64,000 bases of DNA from Chryseobacterium sp. G0162 (GCF_003815715.1 NZ_CP033922.1:2014001-2078000), one strand, 5' to 3'; positions 26,798 to 35,396 are shown, numbered from the stretch's first letter. Notes: generated from the sequence alone by a model not told the origin. A program made the numbers and translations.

Positions 26798-27472
26798 TTA
26801 TTTTTTGCTTAAAGCTTCATCATATCTTTTGCTGACTTCTTTCCAGTTCAGCACATTCCAGATTGCAGAAAGATAATCTGCTCTCTTGTTTTGATATTTC
26901 AGGTAATAAGCGTGTTCCCATACATCTATTCCCAGAATAGGAGTTCCTTTTTCTTCTACAATATCCATCAATGGATTGTCCTGATTAGGGGTAGAGGAAA
27001 CGAAAAGTTTTCCGTTTTTATCCACGGCAAGCCATGCCCATCCTGATCCAAAACGGTCTGCACCAGCTTTACTCATCTTTTCTTTGAAAGCATCCAGACT
27101 TCCGAAAGTTTCGTTAATAGCCTTTGCTAATTTTGCAGAAGGTTGAGTATTTTTCTCCGGAGTAAGGATAGTCCAGAAAAGCTCGTGGTTATAATGTCCT
27201 CCCGCATTATTTCTTACCGCAGGACTTAGCTTGGAAGTTTCAGAAAGAATCTTAAGTAAAGATTCTTTTTCCTGTGGAGTTCCGGCAATGGCTTTATTCA
27301 AGTTGGCAGCATATGCAGCACCATGCTTTGAATAATGAATTTCCATTGTCTGCGCATCTATTGATCCTTCTAATGCATTATAAGCATACGGTAAAGGAGT
27401 TTGCTTAAACTGAGCCAGTGTAAACTGAGCTGCTAATACTGCTCCTAAAGCAGCAATTTTCATAATCTTCAT
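26798..27472 (-). CDS. Fe/Mn superoxide dismutase with signal peptide
   Basis: 224 residues. Unlike the cytoplasmic enzyme it has a leader (MKIAALGAVLAAQFTLAQ), so it is exported. Metal ligands fit the family: His in EIHYSKHGAAY, His in GGHYNHELFW, and Asp/His in GIDVWEHAYYL. The segment GSGWAWLAV is typical. It dismutates superoxide in the periplasm or at the surface. Iron and manganese specificity cannot be separated by eye. It sits between SCO and the small Cys protein in a metal/redox gene run. Confidence 0.93.
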   Translation of the reverse strand: MKIMKIAALGAVLAAQFTLAQFKQTPLPYAYNALEGSIDAQTMEIHYSKHGAAYAANLNKAIAGTPQEKESLLKILSETSKLSPAVRNNAGGHYNHELFWTILTPEKNTQPSAKLAKAINETFGSLDAFKEKMSKAGADRFGSGWAWLAVDKNGKLFVSSTPNQDNPLMDIVEEKGTPILGIDVWEHAYYLKYQNKRADYLSAIWNVLNWKEVSKRYDEALSKK

Positions 27473-27607
27473 AATGTTTTGTTATATGGTTAAACAATAT
27501 TTTACTTTAGAATGGAAGCTTGAGGCCGGAAGATAGAAGTACTTGAAATTTTAAAAACAATTAAAGAATTGCTTAACGATCAATACTTCCAGCTACCTTT
27601 CTTCCCT

Positions 27608-28273
27608 CTAATTTAATAACTTCTTAATATCCTCAATCAGGATTTCTCTATCCGGATGATATTTTCCATTTAGCTTCGGATTTTTTCCTTCCGGATCCTC
27701 ATAATTCAATCCTGAATAATAAAGAATCGGCATATTTTCTTTATTATACCTGCAACGAATGTTCCCTTTTTCATCTACCAGGGCAATCATTCCACTATGA
27801 TTAAGACTTTCCGCATCATCTTCTTTGTCTCCGACATAGATATTGAACTGATCTGCTAATTTACCGATATATGTTCTTTCACCAGTCAAAAAATGCCAGT
27901 TAGGAGATGTAGCCCCAATCCTTTGAGCATGTTCTTTCAAAGCTTCAGGAGTATCATTTTCCGGATCGATACTGATAGAAATAATACCGAAGTCAGGATT
28001 ATTGATCTGGTTTTGAACGGCCTTCATATTCGTATTCATCACCGGGCATATCGTAGGACATTTACTGAAGAAAAACTCTACCAGATACACCTTTCCCAGC
28101 ATATCTTTATTGGTTATTTTTTTACCATTCTGATCTGTCAGTTCAAAATCAGGAACCTTCATCACCGTATAAAGATTCTTTTTAAAGTAACTCATTCCCA
28201 CTCCTATCCCTAAGAAAAGTAAAGCAAAAATGGCAATCGGAATAATAACCTTAGTCTTATTATTTTTTGGCAT
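27608..28273 (-). CDS. SCO1/SenC family copper chaperone/thiol reductase
   Basis: 221 residues from the ATG at 28273, overlapping the YHS gene by 14 bases. The frame stays open to 28327, but MPKNNKTKVIIPIAIFALLF gives the normal single membrane anchor. The thioredoxin-like domain has the CxxxC copper site (KCPTICPVM) and the distal His (SLNHSGMIAL). SCO proteins deliver copper to the CuA site of cytochrome oxidase or act as thiol reductases. The overlap with the YHS lipoprotein suggests coupled translation and a shared metal role. Confidence 0.9.
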   Translation of the reverse strand: MPKNNKTKVIIPIAIFALLFLGIGVGMSYFKKNLYTVMKVPDFELTDQNGKKITNKDMLGKVYLVEFFFSKCPTICPVMNTNMKAVQNQINNPDFGIISISIDPENDTPEALKEHAQRIGATSPNWHFLTGERTYIGKLADQFNIYVGDKEDDAESLNHSGMIALVDEKGNIRCRYNKENMPILYYSGLNYEDPEGKNPKLNGKYHPDREILIEDIKKLLN

Positions 28274-28532
28274 AGCTTTCAGGATTTTTTTTGAATTCAT
28301 CTTTACAATACGAACTACAAAAGCCATATACCTTAGCTTTATATACTGCAGTATCTTTTAAAGAGCCTGCCGTTTTCATGTGACAAATAGGATCTTCTTC
28401 ATTCACTACCTGGACATTCTTTATATTTTCCCCTGAAGTGCTCATATTCATTTTATGTTTGACCTGAGGTTCTTTTGTACACGACAACAGGACTATTGAC
28501 AGCAAAGCCGTCAAAATAATTGGAAATTTCAT
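28260..28532 (-). CDS. YHS-domain lipoprotein
   Basis: 90 residues with a lipoprotein signal (LTALLSIVLLSC). A YHS-type domain follows: DPICHMKT, then YKAKVYGFCSSYCKDEFKKNP, carrying four Cys including the FCSSYC pair. YHS domains occur in copper-related proteins and bind metal through these cysteines. The Met/His-rich KHKMNMSTS precedes the domain. It is the first gene of a unit with SCO. A periplasmic metal-binding role is inferred. Confidence 0.82.
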   Translation of the reverse strand: MKFPIILTALLSIVLLSCTKEPQVKHKMNMSTSGENIKNVQVVNEEDPICHMKTAGSLKDTAVYKAKVYGFCSSYCKDEFKKNPESYAKK

Positions 28533-28714
28533 TTTAATGATTAATTAAAATTAATACTATTGAGTAAAATTACGGAACTAAACAATACATTAAAACAACC
28601 ATACGATTCGTTGAAATCGCATAAAACCAATTAAAAAGGGCTTTCAGGTAAATCTATAATGAATTGTTTACAACCATTTTAGCTTTAAACTAAAATATTA
28701 GTTCAATATAAATA

Positions 28715-29077
28715 TTAAACTAAAGGAGGGTGGAATATCCTTGAAAAATATTCTGTAGAATAGGAATCAAAGTAATCTGAAGCCGGAGCTTTACCTAACG
28801 GTTCAGGATCTTTTTTATTCGGGAAAGAAAGGATTTCATTAGAGATAAAAACATCCAATCCTGCAATCTTTACCGTTTGTGAAGTATTGGACTGCTTTTC
28901 TGTTTTTGCCAGTTCTTTCTCCACATAACACTTTCCTTTACAGGTAGACTGAGGGACTCCTCTGTTTTCACAAAGGTTTTTCACAATATAATCATAATTC
29001 ACGGCATAGTTTACCAAAGGCAGAACAGGACGTACTGCAACCGTAAAAATGATAAATATGGAAATAAATAATCTCAA
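28715..29077 (-). CDS. Small Cys-containing membrane protein (paralogue 2)
   Basis: 120 residues with the same plan as the protein at 26423: an N-terminal membrane segment (ISIFIIFTVAVRPVLPLV), NYAVNYDYIVKNLC, the motif CKGKCYVEKELAK, and a C-terminal FSRIFHPPLV. A -7-like TATATTTG (rc of 29097-29104) lies 20 bases upstream without a clear -33 partner. The two copies bracket the SOD/SCO/YHS genes. Function unknown; metal handling is inferred from the shared motif and location. Confidence 0.75.
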   Translation of the reverse strand: MRLFISIFIIFTVAVRPVLPLVNYAVNYDYIVKNLCENRGVPQSTCKGKCYVEKELAKTEKQSNTSQTVKIAGLDVFISNEILSFPNKKDPEPLGKAPASDYFDSYSTEYFSRIFHPPLV

Positions 29078-29157
29078 TTCTTCTGTTCTGTAGTTACAAA
29101 TATACTACTTCAAAACTGTTTTATCTCTCATTTATGATGAATGTCATTAATGAGTCT

Positions 29158-29290
29158 TTCCAAAGAGTTTTTAAAGATTATGCGAATTATATCTGCAATA
29201 AAATTGAATCCTGTCTATTTAATCGCCACCAATACACAAATTATTTACTTGCATAAGTCTATGGATCTACGCGTTTAAAAAACTGTTACC
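29158..29290. repeat. Dispersed intergenic repeat, copy 1
   Basis: Shares ordered blocks with 29950-30140: agagttttta, atctgc(a/g)ataaaattgaa, then a catccat/ctatgcatcc-like tail before poly-A. Decayed, non-coding, and flanks the acetyltransferase gene on the left. Confidence 0.4.
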
Positions 29291-29369
29291 TAATAAATCC
29301 ATAAAACTGTATCTGTTCTCATTGTGATATTATAACGACCTTTGGTTATTAGGCTTCAGAATCTATCTC

Positions 29370-29888
29370 ATGATCCAAATCAGAACTGCTACCATAGAAG
29401 ATGCACAACATATTGCACTACTGGGAAGAATAACCTTCACAGAAACATTTTCGGACTATTTCCGTGATCCAAAGGATCTATTTGATTATTTTGAACGAAC
29501 CTTCAGTGTAGCTAAAATCAGGAATAGTATTCAGAATCCTAATAATAAATTCTGGGTTGCGTTCTGGAACGAACTTCCGATTGGATATGCCAAACTAAAA
29601 GTTAATTCTCCAACAGCGTTTATTGATTCTACCGCTGTTTCTCAGTTACAGAAAATTTATGTACTGAAAGAGTTTTTGGATAAAAAAGCAGGAAAGGCAT
29701 TGATGGATGAACTGATGGATTCTTTTGAAAGGTCTGAACAGCAATATATCTGGTTATCCGTTCTGGATTCTAACGAGAGAGCATTACATTTTTATGATAA
29801 AAACGGCTATTCCAGAATTGGCGAGCATCAGTTCAGTATAGGGAAAGAGGATTTCAATTTCTTTGCCTTATCAAAACAAAAAATTTAG
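29370..29888 (+). CDS. GNAT family N-acetyltransferase
   Basis: 172 residues. It starts MIQIRTATIEDAQHIALLGR, the standard first strand and helix of GNAT proteins. The acetyl-CoA-binding region is about residues 88-120 (LQKIYVLKEFLDKKAGKALMDEL), a variant of the usual R/Q-x-x-G-x-G/A loop. The C-terminal LDSNERALHFYDKNGYSRIG is diagnostic. The substrate cannot be told. The gene stands alone with its own terminator. Confidence 0.88.
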   Translation: MIQIRTATIEDAQHIALLGRITFTETFSDYFRDPKDLFDYFERTFSVAKIRNSIQNPNNKFWVAFWNELPIGYAKLKVNSPTAFIDSTAVSQLQKIYVLKEFLDKKAGKALMDELMDSFERSEQQYIWLSVLDSNERALHFYDKNGYSRIGEHQFSIGKEDFNFFALSKQKI

Positions 29889-29913
29889 TTCTTTATAAAA
29901 GTTTAATCTTGTT

Positions 29914-29946
29914 AAGCTCTGTTGTTTTTTTCGACAGGGCTTTTTC
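29914..29946 (+). terminator. Terminator after the acetyltransferase gene
   Basis: Stem AAGCTCTGTTG / CGACAGGGCTT (one G-U pair) with a T-rich loop and a following T-run, 26 bases after the stop codon. Confidence 0.75.
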
Positions 29947-29949
29947 TTT

Positions 29950-30290
29950 GTTGCTATTTTTGTTGGAGTACGCAAGGACGCGAAGAGTTTTTAAAAGATT
30001 GTGTTTTAAGGCGCTAGGATTTTATCTGCGATAAAATTGAAAACTGCATATTTTGATGCCAAGGATACATAAATAATCTTACTTACGCACAAAGCCTATG
30101 CATCCATGTGGTTAAAAAAAATTAAAACTCATAGATACATAGAAAAGACTTTTTGAAAACAAAATCATTTTATTCTTGCATTAGTGGCAAATTAGGAAGT
30201 TCCTCTTACTGAAAATCTTTGATTTTCTTGCGCCTTAAATATGTATATTTAGGTAGAAACCTTTGCGTTTGCGTATTCCAACAAACATTT
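29950..30290. repeat. Dispersed intergenic repeats, copy 2 and an inverted relative
   Basis: 29950-30140 aligns by eye with 29158-29290 (shared atctgcgataaaattgaa and flanking words). 30150-30290, read on the minus strand, carries related words (acgcaaaggttt, aaggcgcaagaaaatcaaa). The gene-free stretch 29889-30370 holds these, the acetyltransferase terminator and the terminator at 30304-30334. No ORF is supported. Confidence 0.35.
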
Positions 30291-30303
30291 TATTAATATT
30301 CAT

Positions 30304-30334
30304 AAAAAAAGACCCTGCTGTAGTCAGCAGAGCC
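30304..30334 (-). terminator. Terminator of the heavy-metal efflux operon
   Basis: On the minus strand GGCTCTGCTG, short loop, CAGCAGGGTC and seven T. It lies 37 bases past the stop codon of the P-type ATPase, the last gene of the operon. Confidence 0.8.
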
Positions 30335-30370
30335 TTCATTAATATAATATAGTTGTATGTTTTTTGGTCT

Positions 30371-32359
30371 TTAAAACTTCATTCTCTGAATTCTTACTGC
30401 ATTTAAAATAGCCAGTAAAGCAACTCCTACATCAGCAAATACAGCTTCCCACATTGTTGCTAAACCTCCTGCACCAAGCACAAGAACTACCGCTTTCACA
30501 GCAAAGGCAAGGATAATATTCTGCCAAACGATCTTTTTCGTTTGTTTACCGATATTGATGGCCATCGGAATTTTACTTGGCTTATCATCCTGAATAACAA
30601 CATCTGCCGTTTCAATAGTAGCATCACTTCCTAAACCTCCCATCGCAATTCCTACATCGCTTAAAGCCACTACCGGAGCATCATTCACTCCATCTCCTAC
30701 GAAGGCTACAGTCTGATTTTTGGCTTTAATCTCTTTCACTTTATTCACTTTATCCTCTGGAAGAAGATCTCCGAATGCATTATCAATTCCCAGCTGATCG
30801 GCTACATATTTCACAACAGTCCCTTTATCACCACTCAACATGGTGGCTTTTACTCCCATTTTATGAAGATTATCCACGGTTTCTTTAGCATCTGCTTTAA
30901 TGCTGTCTGCAATGGTAATATAACCTGCAAACTTTTTATCATACGCTACCGCAATAAGTGTGTATACAATATTAGCATGGTTAATATCATAGCTGATATT
31001 GAACTTATCCATTAATTTAAAATTCCCTACCAGAAGTTCTTTCCCATTGACGGTCGCTTTTAATCCATGCCCGGCAATTTCTTCTACATTTTCCATGGGA
31101 ATGGAATAATTGATATCTCCTACATAATTGTGAATGGCTGTGGCTACAGGGTGTGTACTTTTACTTTCCAACAGGTTAACCAGCTGCATGATTTCGTCTT
31201 TATTGAATGCAGCATTCATACTTACTTCCTGAACTTTGAAAACACCTTCTGTCATGGTTCCGGTTTTATCCATCACCACATTCTGAATTTCTGCGATAGC
31301 ATCCAGGAAATTACTTCCTTTAAGCAGAATCCCATTTCGGCTGGCTGCTCCGATTCCACCAAAATAACCTAATGGAATAGAAATTACCAGGGCACAAGGA
31401 CATGAAATTACAAGGAAGATCAACGCTCTGTACAACCAATCTCTAAATTGATAATCACCAACAAAGAAATAAGGTAAGAAAGTGATTCCTATGGCCAGAA
31501 TTACAACAATTGGGGTATAAACTTTTGCAAATTTTCTGATGAATAATTCTGTAGGTGCTTTTTGAGCGGTTGCATTCTGAACCAACTCTAATATTTTACT
31601 TAATTTACTATCTTCATAAGCAGTAGTTACCTTTACAAGAGCAATACTGTTCATGTTAATCATTCCTGCCAATACTACTTCACCTTTATTTTTGGTATCC
31701 GGCTTACTTTCACCTGTTAAAGCAGCTGTATTGAATGATGCTGAATCAGAAAGCAGTTCTCCGTCGAGTGCAAGCTTTTCACCTGGTTTCAGTTGAATAA
31801 CATCACCAATTTTTGTTTCTTTAGCTTTAATGGTTTTAGGCTGATTATTTTCCATGATCGTAACCTCATCTGGTCGTTGATCCAATAAAGCCTTGATATT
31901 TCCTTTGGCTCGGGTTACCGCCATCGACTGGAAAACCTCTCCTACTGCGTAAAAAAGCATTACCGCAACACCTTCAGGATATTCTCCAATGGCGAAAGCA
32001 CCAATAGTAGCGATACTCATCAGAAAGAATTCTGAAAACACATCTCCTTTAATAATACTTTTAAAAGCATCTTTTAATACTGGAAATCCTACAGGGAGAT
32101 AAGCTGCCAGGAACCATACTAAGCGCACCCATCCTGTAAACCAGGCAGGTTTTATATAGTTGTCAAAAGCGATTCCTAATAATAAAATTACAAAAGATAT
32201 AATCGCCGGAAGAAACATCTGAAAGATGCTCTGATCTCCGGTGTCATGGGAGTGACCATGTCCGTCGTGGTCATGATTATGTCCATCTCCTTCTGAATGA
32301 TTATGAGTATGTCCTTTTGGATCTTTTTTTTCCGGGGTTGTACTACAGCATTTTTCCAT
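30371..32359 (-). CDS. Heavy-metal P1B-type ATPase (Zn/Cd/Pb efflux type)
   Basis: 662 residues. In place of an HMA domain, the N-terminus has a His/Asp-rich tail (about residues 12-42, repeated GHSHD/HNHDHDGH) suited to zinc-like metals. Membrane helices surround the CPC motif (Cys320, Cys322), with the phosphorylation site DKTGTMTEG (Asp364), HP motif STHPVATAI, TLSGDKG-type and GDGVNDAP hinge motifs. It pumps divalent metal ions out of the cytoplasm using ATP. It is preceded by its own promoter with a palindromic operator (32397-32411) and by a Fur-family regulator gene. The His-rich tail favours Zn/Cd over copper. Confidence 0.93.
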   Translation of the reverse strand: MEKCCSTTPEKKDPKGHTHNHSEGDGHNHDHDGHGHSHDTGDQSIFQMFLPAIISFVILLLGIAFDNYIKPAWFTGWVRLVWFLAAYLPVGFPVLKDAFKSIIKGDVFSEFFLMSIATIGAFAIGEYPEGVAVMLFYAVGEVFQSMAVTRAKGNIKALLDQRPDEVTIMENNQPKTIKAKETKIGDVIQLKPGEKLALDGELLSDSASFNTAALTGESKPDTKNKGEVVLAGMINMNSIALVKVTTAYEDSKLSKILELVQNATAQKAPTELFIRKFAKVYTPIVVILAIGITFLPYFFVGDYQFRDWLYRALIFLVISCPCALVISIPLGYFGGIGAASRNGILLKGSNFLDAIAEIQNVVMDKTGTMTEGVFKVQEVSMNAAFNKDEIMQLVNLLESKSTHPVATAIHNYVGDINYSIPMENVEEIAGHGLKATVNGKELLVGNFKLMDKFNISYDINHANIVYTLIAVAYDKKFAGYITIADSIKADAKETVDNLHKMGVKATMLSGDKGTVVKYVADQLGIDNAFGDLLPEDKVNKVKEIKAKNQTVAFVGDGVNDAPVVALSDVGIAMGGLGSDATIETADVVIQDDKPSKIPMAINIGKQTKKIVWQNIILAFAVKAVVLVLGAGGLATMWEAVFADVGVALLAILNAVRIQRMKF

Positions 32360-32375
32360 AACTGATATTTTTATA

Positions 32376-32383
32376 CAAATTTA
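32376..32383 (-). promoter_or_regulatory. -7 element for the P-type ATPase gene
   Basis: Minus strand TAAATTTG, 13 bases downstream of the palindromic operator at 32397-32411. The operator's TTG falls 15 bases upstream of it, so the operator covers the -33 region. Confidence 0.6.
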
Positions 32384-32396
32384 GGGGTGAGACTGA

Positions 32397-32411
32397 TGCA
32401 ATGCTATTGCA
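32397..32411. promoter_or_regulatory. Palindromic operator TGCAATGCTATTGCA
   Basis: A perfect 6-3-6 inverted repeat overlapping the 3' end of the Fur-family gene and the -33 region of the ATPase promoter. An almost identical site (TGCAATGGTATTGCA) sits upstream of the CzcA-CzcC gene at 41127-41141, with the same 13-base distance to the -7 element. The likely binder is the Fur-family regulator encoded next to it. Confidence 0.75.
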
Positions 32412-32823
32412 AACTTTCAAGACAATTTTCACAGATTCCTTTGGCAAAGAGCCTTATTTCATCAATCCGGAAATTGGTTTGTATGTTTTCCGGAAAGGAA
32501 ATATCTTCTTTACAGGTTGTCTGCTTACATATTTTACAATAGAAATGGAGATGCCAGTCTTTATGTGTTTTTTCATCACAATCATCATCACACAATTTGT
32601 ATTTTGTAGTCGTATTTTCCTGGATGCTGTGAACAATTCCTTTTTCTTCAAAGGTTTTTAATGTTCTGTAGATGGTAATTCGGTCTGCATTCTCAAAGTG
32701 ATTTTCTATTTCAGACAAAGACAGGGCAGCGTCCTGCGAGCTTAAAAAATCATATACCAAAATCCTCATACTGGTTGGCTTGGTATTTTTATCAATGAGT
32801 TTGTTTTCTATATCTTTTTTCAT
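32404..32823 (-). CDS. Fur-family metalloregulator (Zur-like)
   Basis: 139 residues. The N-terminal winged helix (about residues 15-85, RITIYRTLKTFEEKGIV as recognition segment) is followed by the hinge His cluster (CDDDCDEKTHKDWHLHFYC). Two CxxC pairs (CKIC and CENC) form the structural zinc site. Its place inside an efflux operon with CzcA, CDF and ATPase suggests it senses zinc or a related metal. The operators at 32397 and 41127 are its candidate targets. Whether it derepresses efflux or does something else cannot be read from sequence; classical Zur represses uptake, so the context is unusual. Confidence 0.87.
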   Translation of the reverse strand: MKKDIENKLIDKNTKPTSMRILVYDFLSSQDAALSLSEIENHFENADRITIYRTLKTFEEKGIVHSIQENTTTKYKLCDDDCDEKTHKDWHLHFYCKICKQTTCKEDISFPENIQTNFRIDEIRLFAKGICENCLESLQ

Positions 32824-32841
32824 TTTTAATCTTTTAAAATA

Positions 32842-33744
32842 TTACAGATGTACTTCATTTTCTTCGTACCCTTCCTCCTCGATCTGAAAAGTCGTATGGC
32901 TTATTTTAAAATTTTCAACAGTGGTATCCGTCAATGTTTTTAATAATTGGTTCGGAGAGACTCCCTTATCTTTAACAACGTGAGCACTCATTGCATTCAC
33001 ACTTGAAGTGAGCGACCATACATGCAGATCGTGAACATTCTTCACTCCCTGAACCTGTTCCAATGATTTTCGTAATTCATGAATATCTACGTCCGTTGGT
33101 GTTCCTTCCAACAGTACATTGATAGCTTCTTTCAACAGCCTCCATGTTCTTGGAAATATCAATAATCCGATGGCTGCAGAAATCAATGGATCCGCATAAT
33201 ACCATCCTGTTGTCAGCATAATAATTCCTGCAATCATTACTCCAACAGAAGTGAGCATATCCGAGAGTACTTCAAAATACGCTCCTTTCATGTTCAGACT
33301 TCCTTCTGAATCTTTTCTAAGGATCATCATTCCGACAATATTTACCAATAATCCTATTCCTGCTACAATCAGCATGGATTTACTTTGTACTTCCGGTGGA
33401 TTCTGAAACCTTCTATAGGCCTCAAATAATACATATATTGAAATTCCCAGCAAAACAACAGCATTAATAACCGCAGCTAATATTTCGGTACGGTAATATC
33501 CATAAGTTCTGGAGGGATCTGCTTTTTTTTCGCCAATTTTTATGGCAATAAATGCAAGCAATAGTCCTACAACATCGGTGAGCATGTGGGCGGCATCCGC
33601 TAGTAATGCAAGACTATTGGTAACAATTCCGCCTATGACCTCAGCAATAAGATAAGTTCCGCTAAGACATAGTACAATCAACAGATTTTTTTTATGTCTG
33701 CTTGCTGCGGAGGGAGTTTGTATTTGTGTTTTGGTATTTTCCAT
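32842..33744 (-). CDS. Cation diffusion facilitator (CzcD-like)
   Basis: 300 residues with six membrane helices. The metal site in helix 2 is present (ALLADAAHMLTDVVGL), and the helix 5 counterpart is FEVLSDMLTSVGV. The cytoplasmic C-terminal domain carries VHDLHVWSLTS, typical for the CDF dimer domain. It exchanges Zn/Cd/Co for protons across the inner membrane. It lies 15 bases after the bestrophin gene and 18 before the Fur gene, so all are co-transcribed. Confidence 0.93.
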   Translation of the reverse strand: MENTKTQIQTPSAASRHKKNLLIVLCLSGTYLIAEVIGGIVTNSLALLADAAHMLTDVVGLLLAFIAIKIGEKKADPSRTYGYYRTEILAAVINAVVLLGISIYVLFEAYRRFQNPPEVQSKSMLIVAGIGLLVNIVGMMILRKDSEGSLNMKGAYFEVLSDMLTSVGVMIAGIIMLTTGWYYADPLISAAIGLLIFPRTWRLLKEAINVLLEGTPTDVDIHELRKSLEQVQGVKNVHDLHVWSLTSSVNAMSAHVVKDKGVSPNQLLKTLTDTTVENFKISHTTFQIEEEGYEENEVHL

Positions 33745-33758
33745 AGCTAATGACTTAA

Positions 33759-34637
33759 TTACATTTCATAATAGGATGTATTTTCTTTTTTCAAAGGAAC
33801 GTTTTGTTCACCAATCATTTGTCTGATATTGATTTCTATGGTTTGTGCCAGAGAAGTCATTGGGGTGTCCACCGGTCTGTTTTCAAATGGGTCCTGCATC
33901 ATAATAGACGTTTTTTCTATGGTAATAAATACAATCGGAACCAGGAAAGTAACAAGAATTTCTACAATCAGCTGTGAGTCATCTAACCCAAATGGAAGGA
34001 TTATCGCAAATACATAGATCAAAGTATGAACTAAAACACTATATGATCTTGGAAAAACGGTATTCTTTAATCTTTCACATTTTCCCATGCTGTCGCAAAG
34101 TCTTGTCACCATATCATTCAACTGCATCTGTTGGAAATCCGTCAATTTTGAATTTCCTATTTCCTTAAGCTGTCTGGAATGACCATCCAGAAGGGCATTG
34201 GGAATATTAACAGCATTGATCTGGTTTTCTTTCAAATAATTCTGAACTTTATCTGAAAAAGGCTGTTTTCTCAATGATTCTCCTAACGCATACGTCCAGA
34301 TGATCTGCCTTTCTGCAAAATCTCTGACCGTTTTATGATCTTCCGCCGGCAAAAACTGAATAATCTGTCTAACAAATGTTCTGGAATCATTCACAATGGC
34401 TCCCCATACCGTTCTGGCTTCCCACCATCTTTCATAAGACTGAGAGGTTCTGAAAGCCAACAGTAAAGACACCGCCGTCCCCAAAAGAGCAGGAATATTC
34501 AGAGGAAGTGAAATCTTCCGAAACCACGGCAACATATCCAGAAGTCCGATCGCTATCGCAAATATTCCGATGAACAGAATTTGTGATTTTATTTCACGAA
34601 TGAAATACCAGACTGATATTTTTTTGTTTAATAACAT
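33759..34637 (-). CDS. Bestrophin family ion channel
   Basis: 292 residues of the bestrophin/YneE family: LLAFRTSQSYERWWEARTVWG is the signature, with membrane segments at about residues 20-65 and 205-250 and the C-terminal DPFENRPVDTPM motif. Bacterial bestrophins form pentameric channels; some conduct cations, others anions. It lies 14 bases upstream of the CDF gene and 21 after the methyltransferase gene. A possible role is balancing charge during metal efflux; that is inference from position. Confidence 0.9.
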   Translation of the reverse strand: MLLNKKISVWYFIREIKSQILFIGIFAIAIGLLDMLPWFRKISLPLNIPALLGTAVSLLLAFRTSQSYERWWEARTVWGAIVNDSRTFVRQIIQFLPAEDHKTVRDFAERQIIWTYALGESLRKQPFSDKVQNYLKENQINAVNIPNALLDGHSRQLKEIGNSKLTDFQQMQLNDMVTRLCDSMGKCERLKNTVFPRSYSVLVHTLIYVFAIILPFGLDDSQLIVEILVTFLVPIVFITIEKTSIMMQDPFENRPVDTPMTSLAQTIEINIRQMIGEQNVPLKKENTSYYEM

Positions 34638-34658
34638 AATTCAATTTTTTAATTGATT

Positions 34659-35396
34659 TTACCTTGTATTTTCCAGATAGAATGTTCTTGTTTTAATTAT
34701 TTTAAGGACGATATAGATGAGCATGGTGACAATACAGCCAATCATAAAAATCATATTATAATGATCGTGCTCTTTAATCCACTCGCCAATTAAGTCAAAG
34801 ACCATAAAAATTAAAAAAACAGCAAAAAGTCCATTTTTTTCTTTCTTAATTACCTTTTTGATACTGAATGATAACCTATTGCTAGTAAACCTCCCTAATT
34901 TAGGAATAAAAACCGGTACTTTATCTGCCCAGGCTCTATAATTATTTCCAAATTTTCTTTCAAGAAACTGCTCTTCGGCATAAATGATTCTTTCGTAATA
35001 GATCCAATAGAAAAGGATAAAGGATATGATAAACCAAATATTTTCTGTCATAAGTGCAGGTCCCAGCCACATAAAAAAATTACCTAAATACAGAGGGTTT
35101 CTTACCATACTGTAGATTCCGGTAGTATTAAGGGTATCGGCAACCTGCCCTTCAGCAGTATTTCTTCCTGAGGTATTTTTGGGAGTATACCCCACAGTAT
35201 ATATTCTGATTGCTAAACCTACAAGGCTCACGAGTAGGAACAGAAATTCATAATAGATGATACAGTCCGATGTTTTCTCCTGCAAATTGGTTTGAATAAA
35301 AACAATTAATCCTACAAATAAAATTCCTATCGGAAGGAAACTCCGGTATTTAAATAACCAGTTCCCTTGTTTTTCAAGTTCTTCTTTTAAGGCCAT
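34659..35396 (-). CDS. Membrane methyltransferase of the isoprenylcysteine/phospholipid type
   Basis: 245 residues with about six membrane segments. The conserved SAM-binding region RNPLYLGNFFMWLGPALM (about residues 98-115) and the later EEQFLERKFGNNYRAW match the ICMT/PEMT-like superfamily (NnrU-like, PF04191-type). Members methylate lipids or prenylated substrates at the membrane; the substrate here is unknown. Tight spacing to CzcB (21 bases) and bestrophin places it in the metal efflux operon, perhaps modifying the membrane under metal stress. Confidence 0.82.
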   Translation of the reverse strand: MALKEELEKQGNWLFKYRSFLPIGILFVGLIVFIQTNLQEKTSDCIIYYEFLFLLVSLVGLAIRIYTVGYTPKNTSGRNTAEGQVADTLNTTGIYSMVRNPLYLGNFFMWLGPALMTENIWFIISFILFYWIYYERIIYAEEQFLERKFGNNYRAWADKVPVFIPKLGRFTSNRLSFSIKKVIKKEKNGLFAVFLIFMVFDLIGEWIKEHDHYNMIFMIGCIVTMLIYIVLKIIKTRTFYLENTR

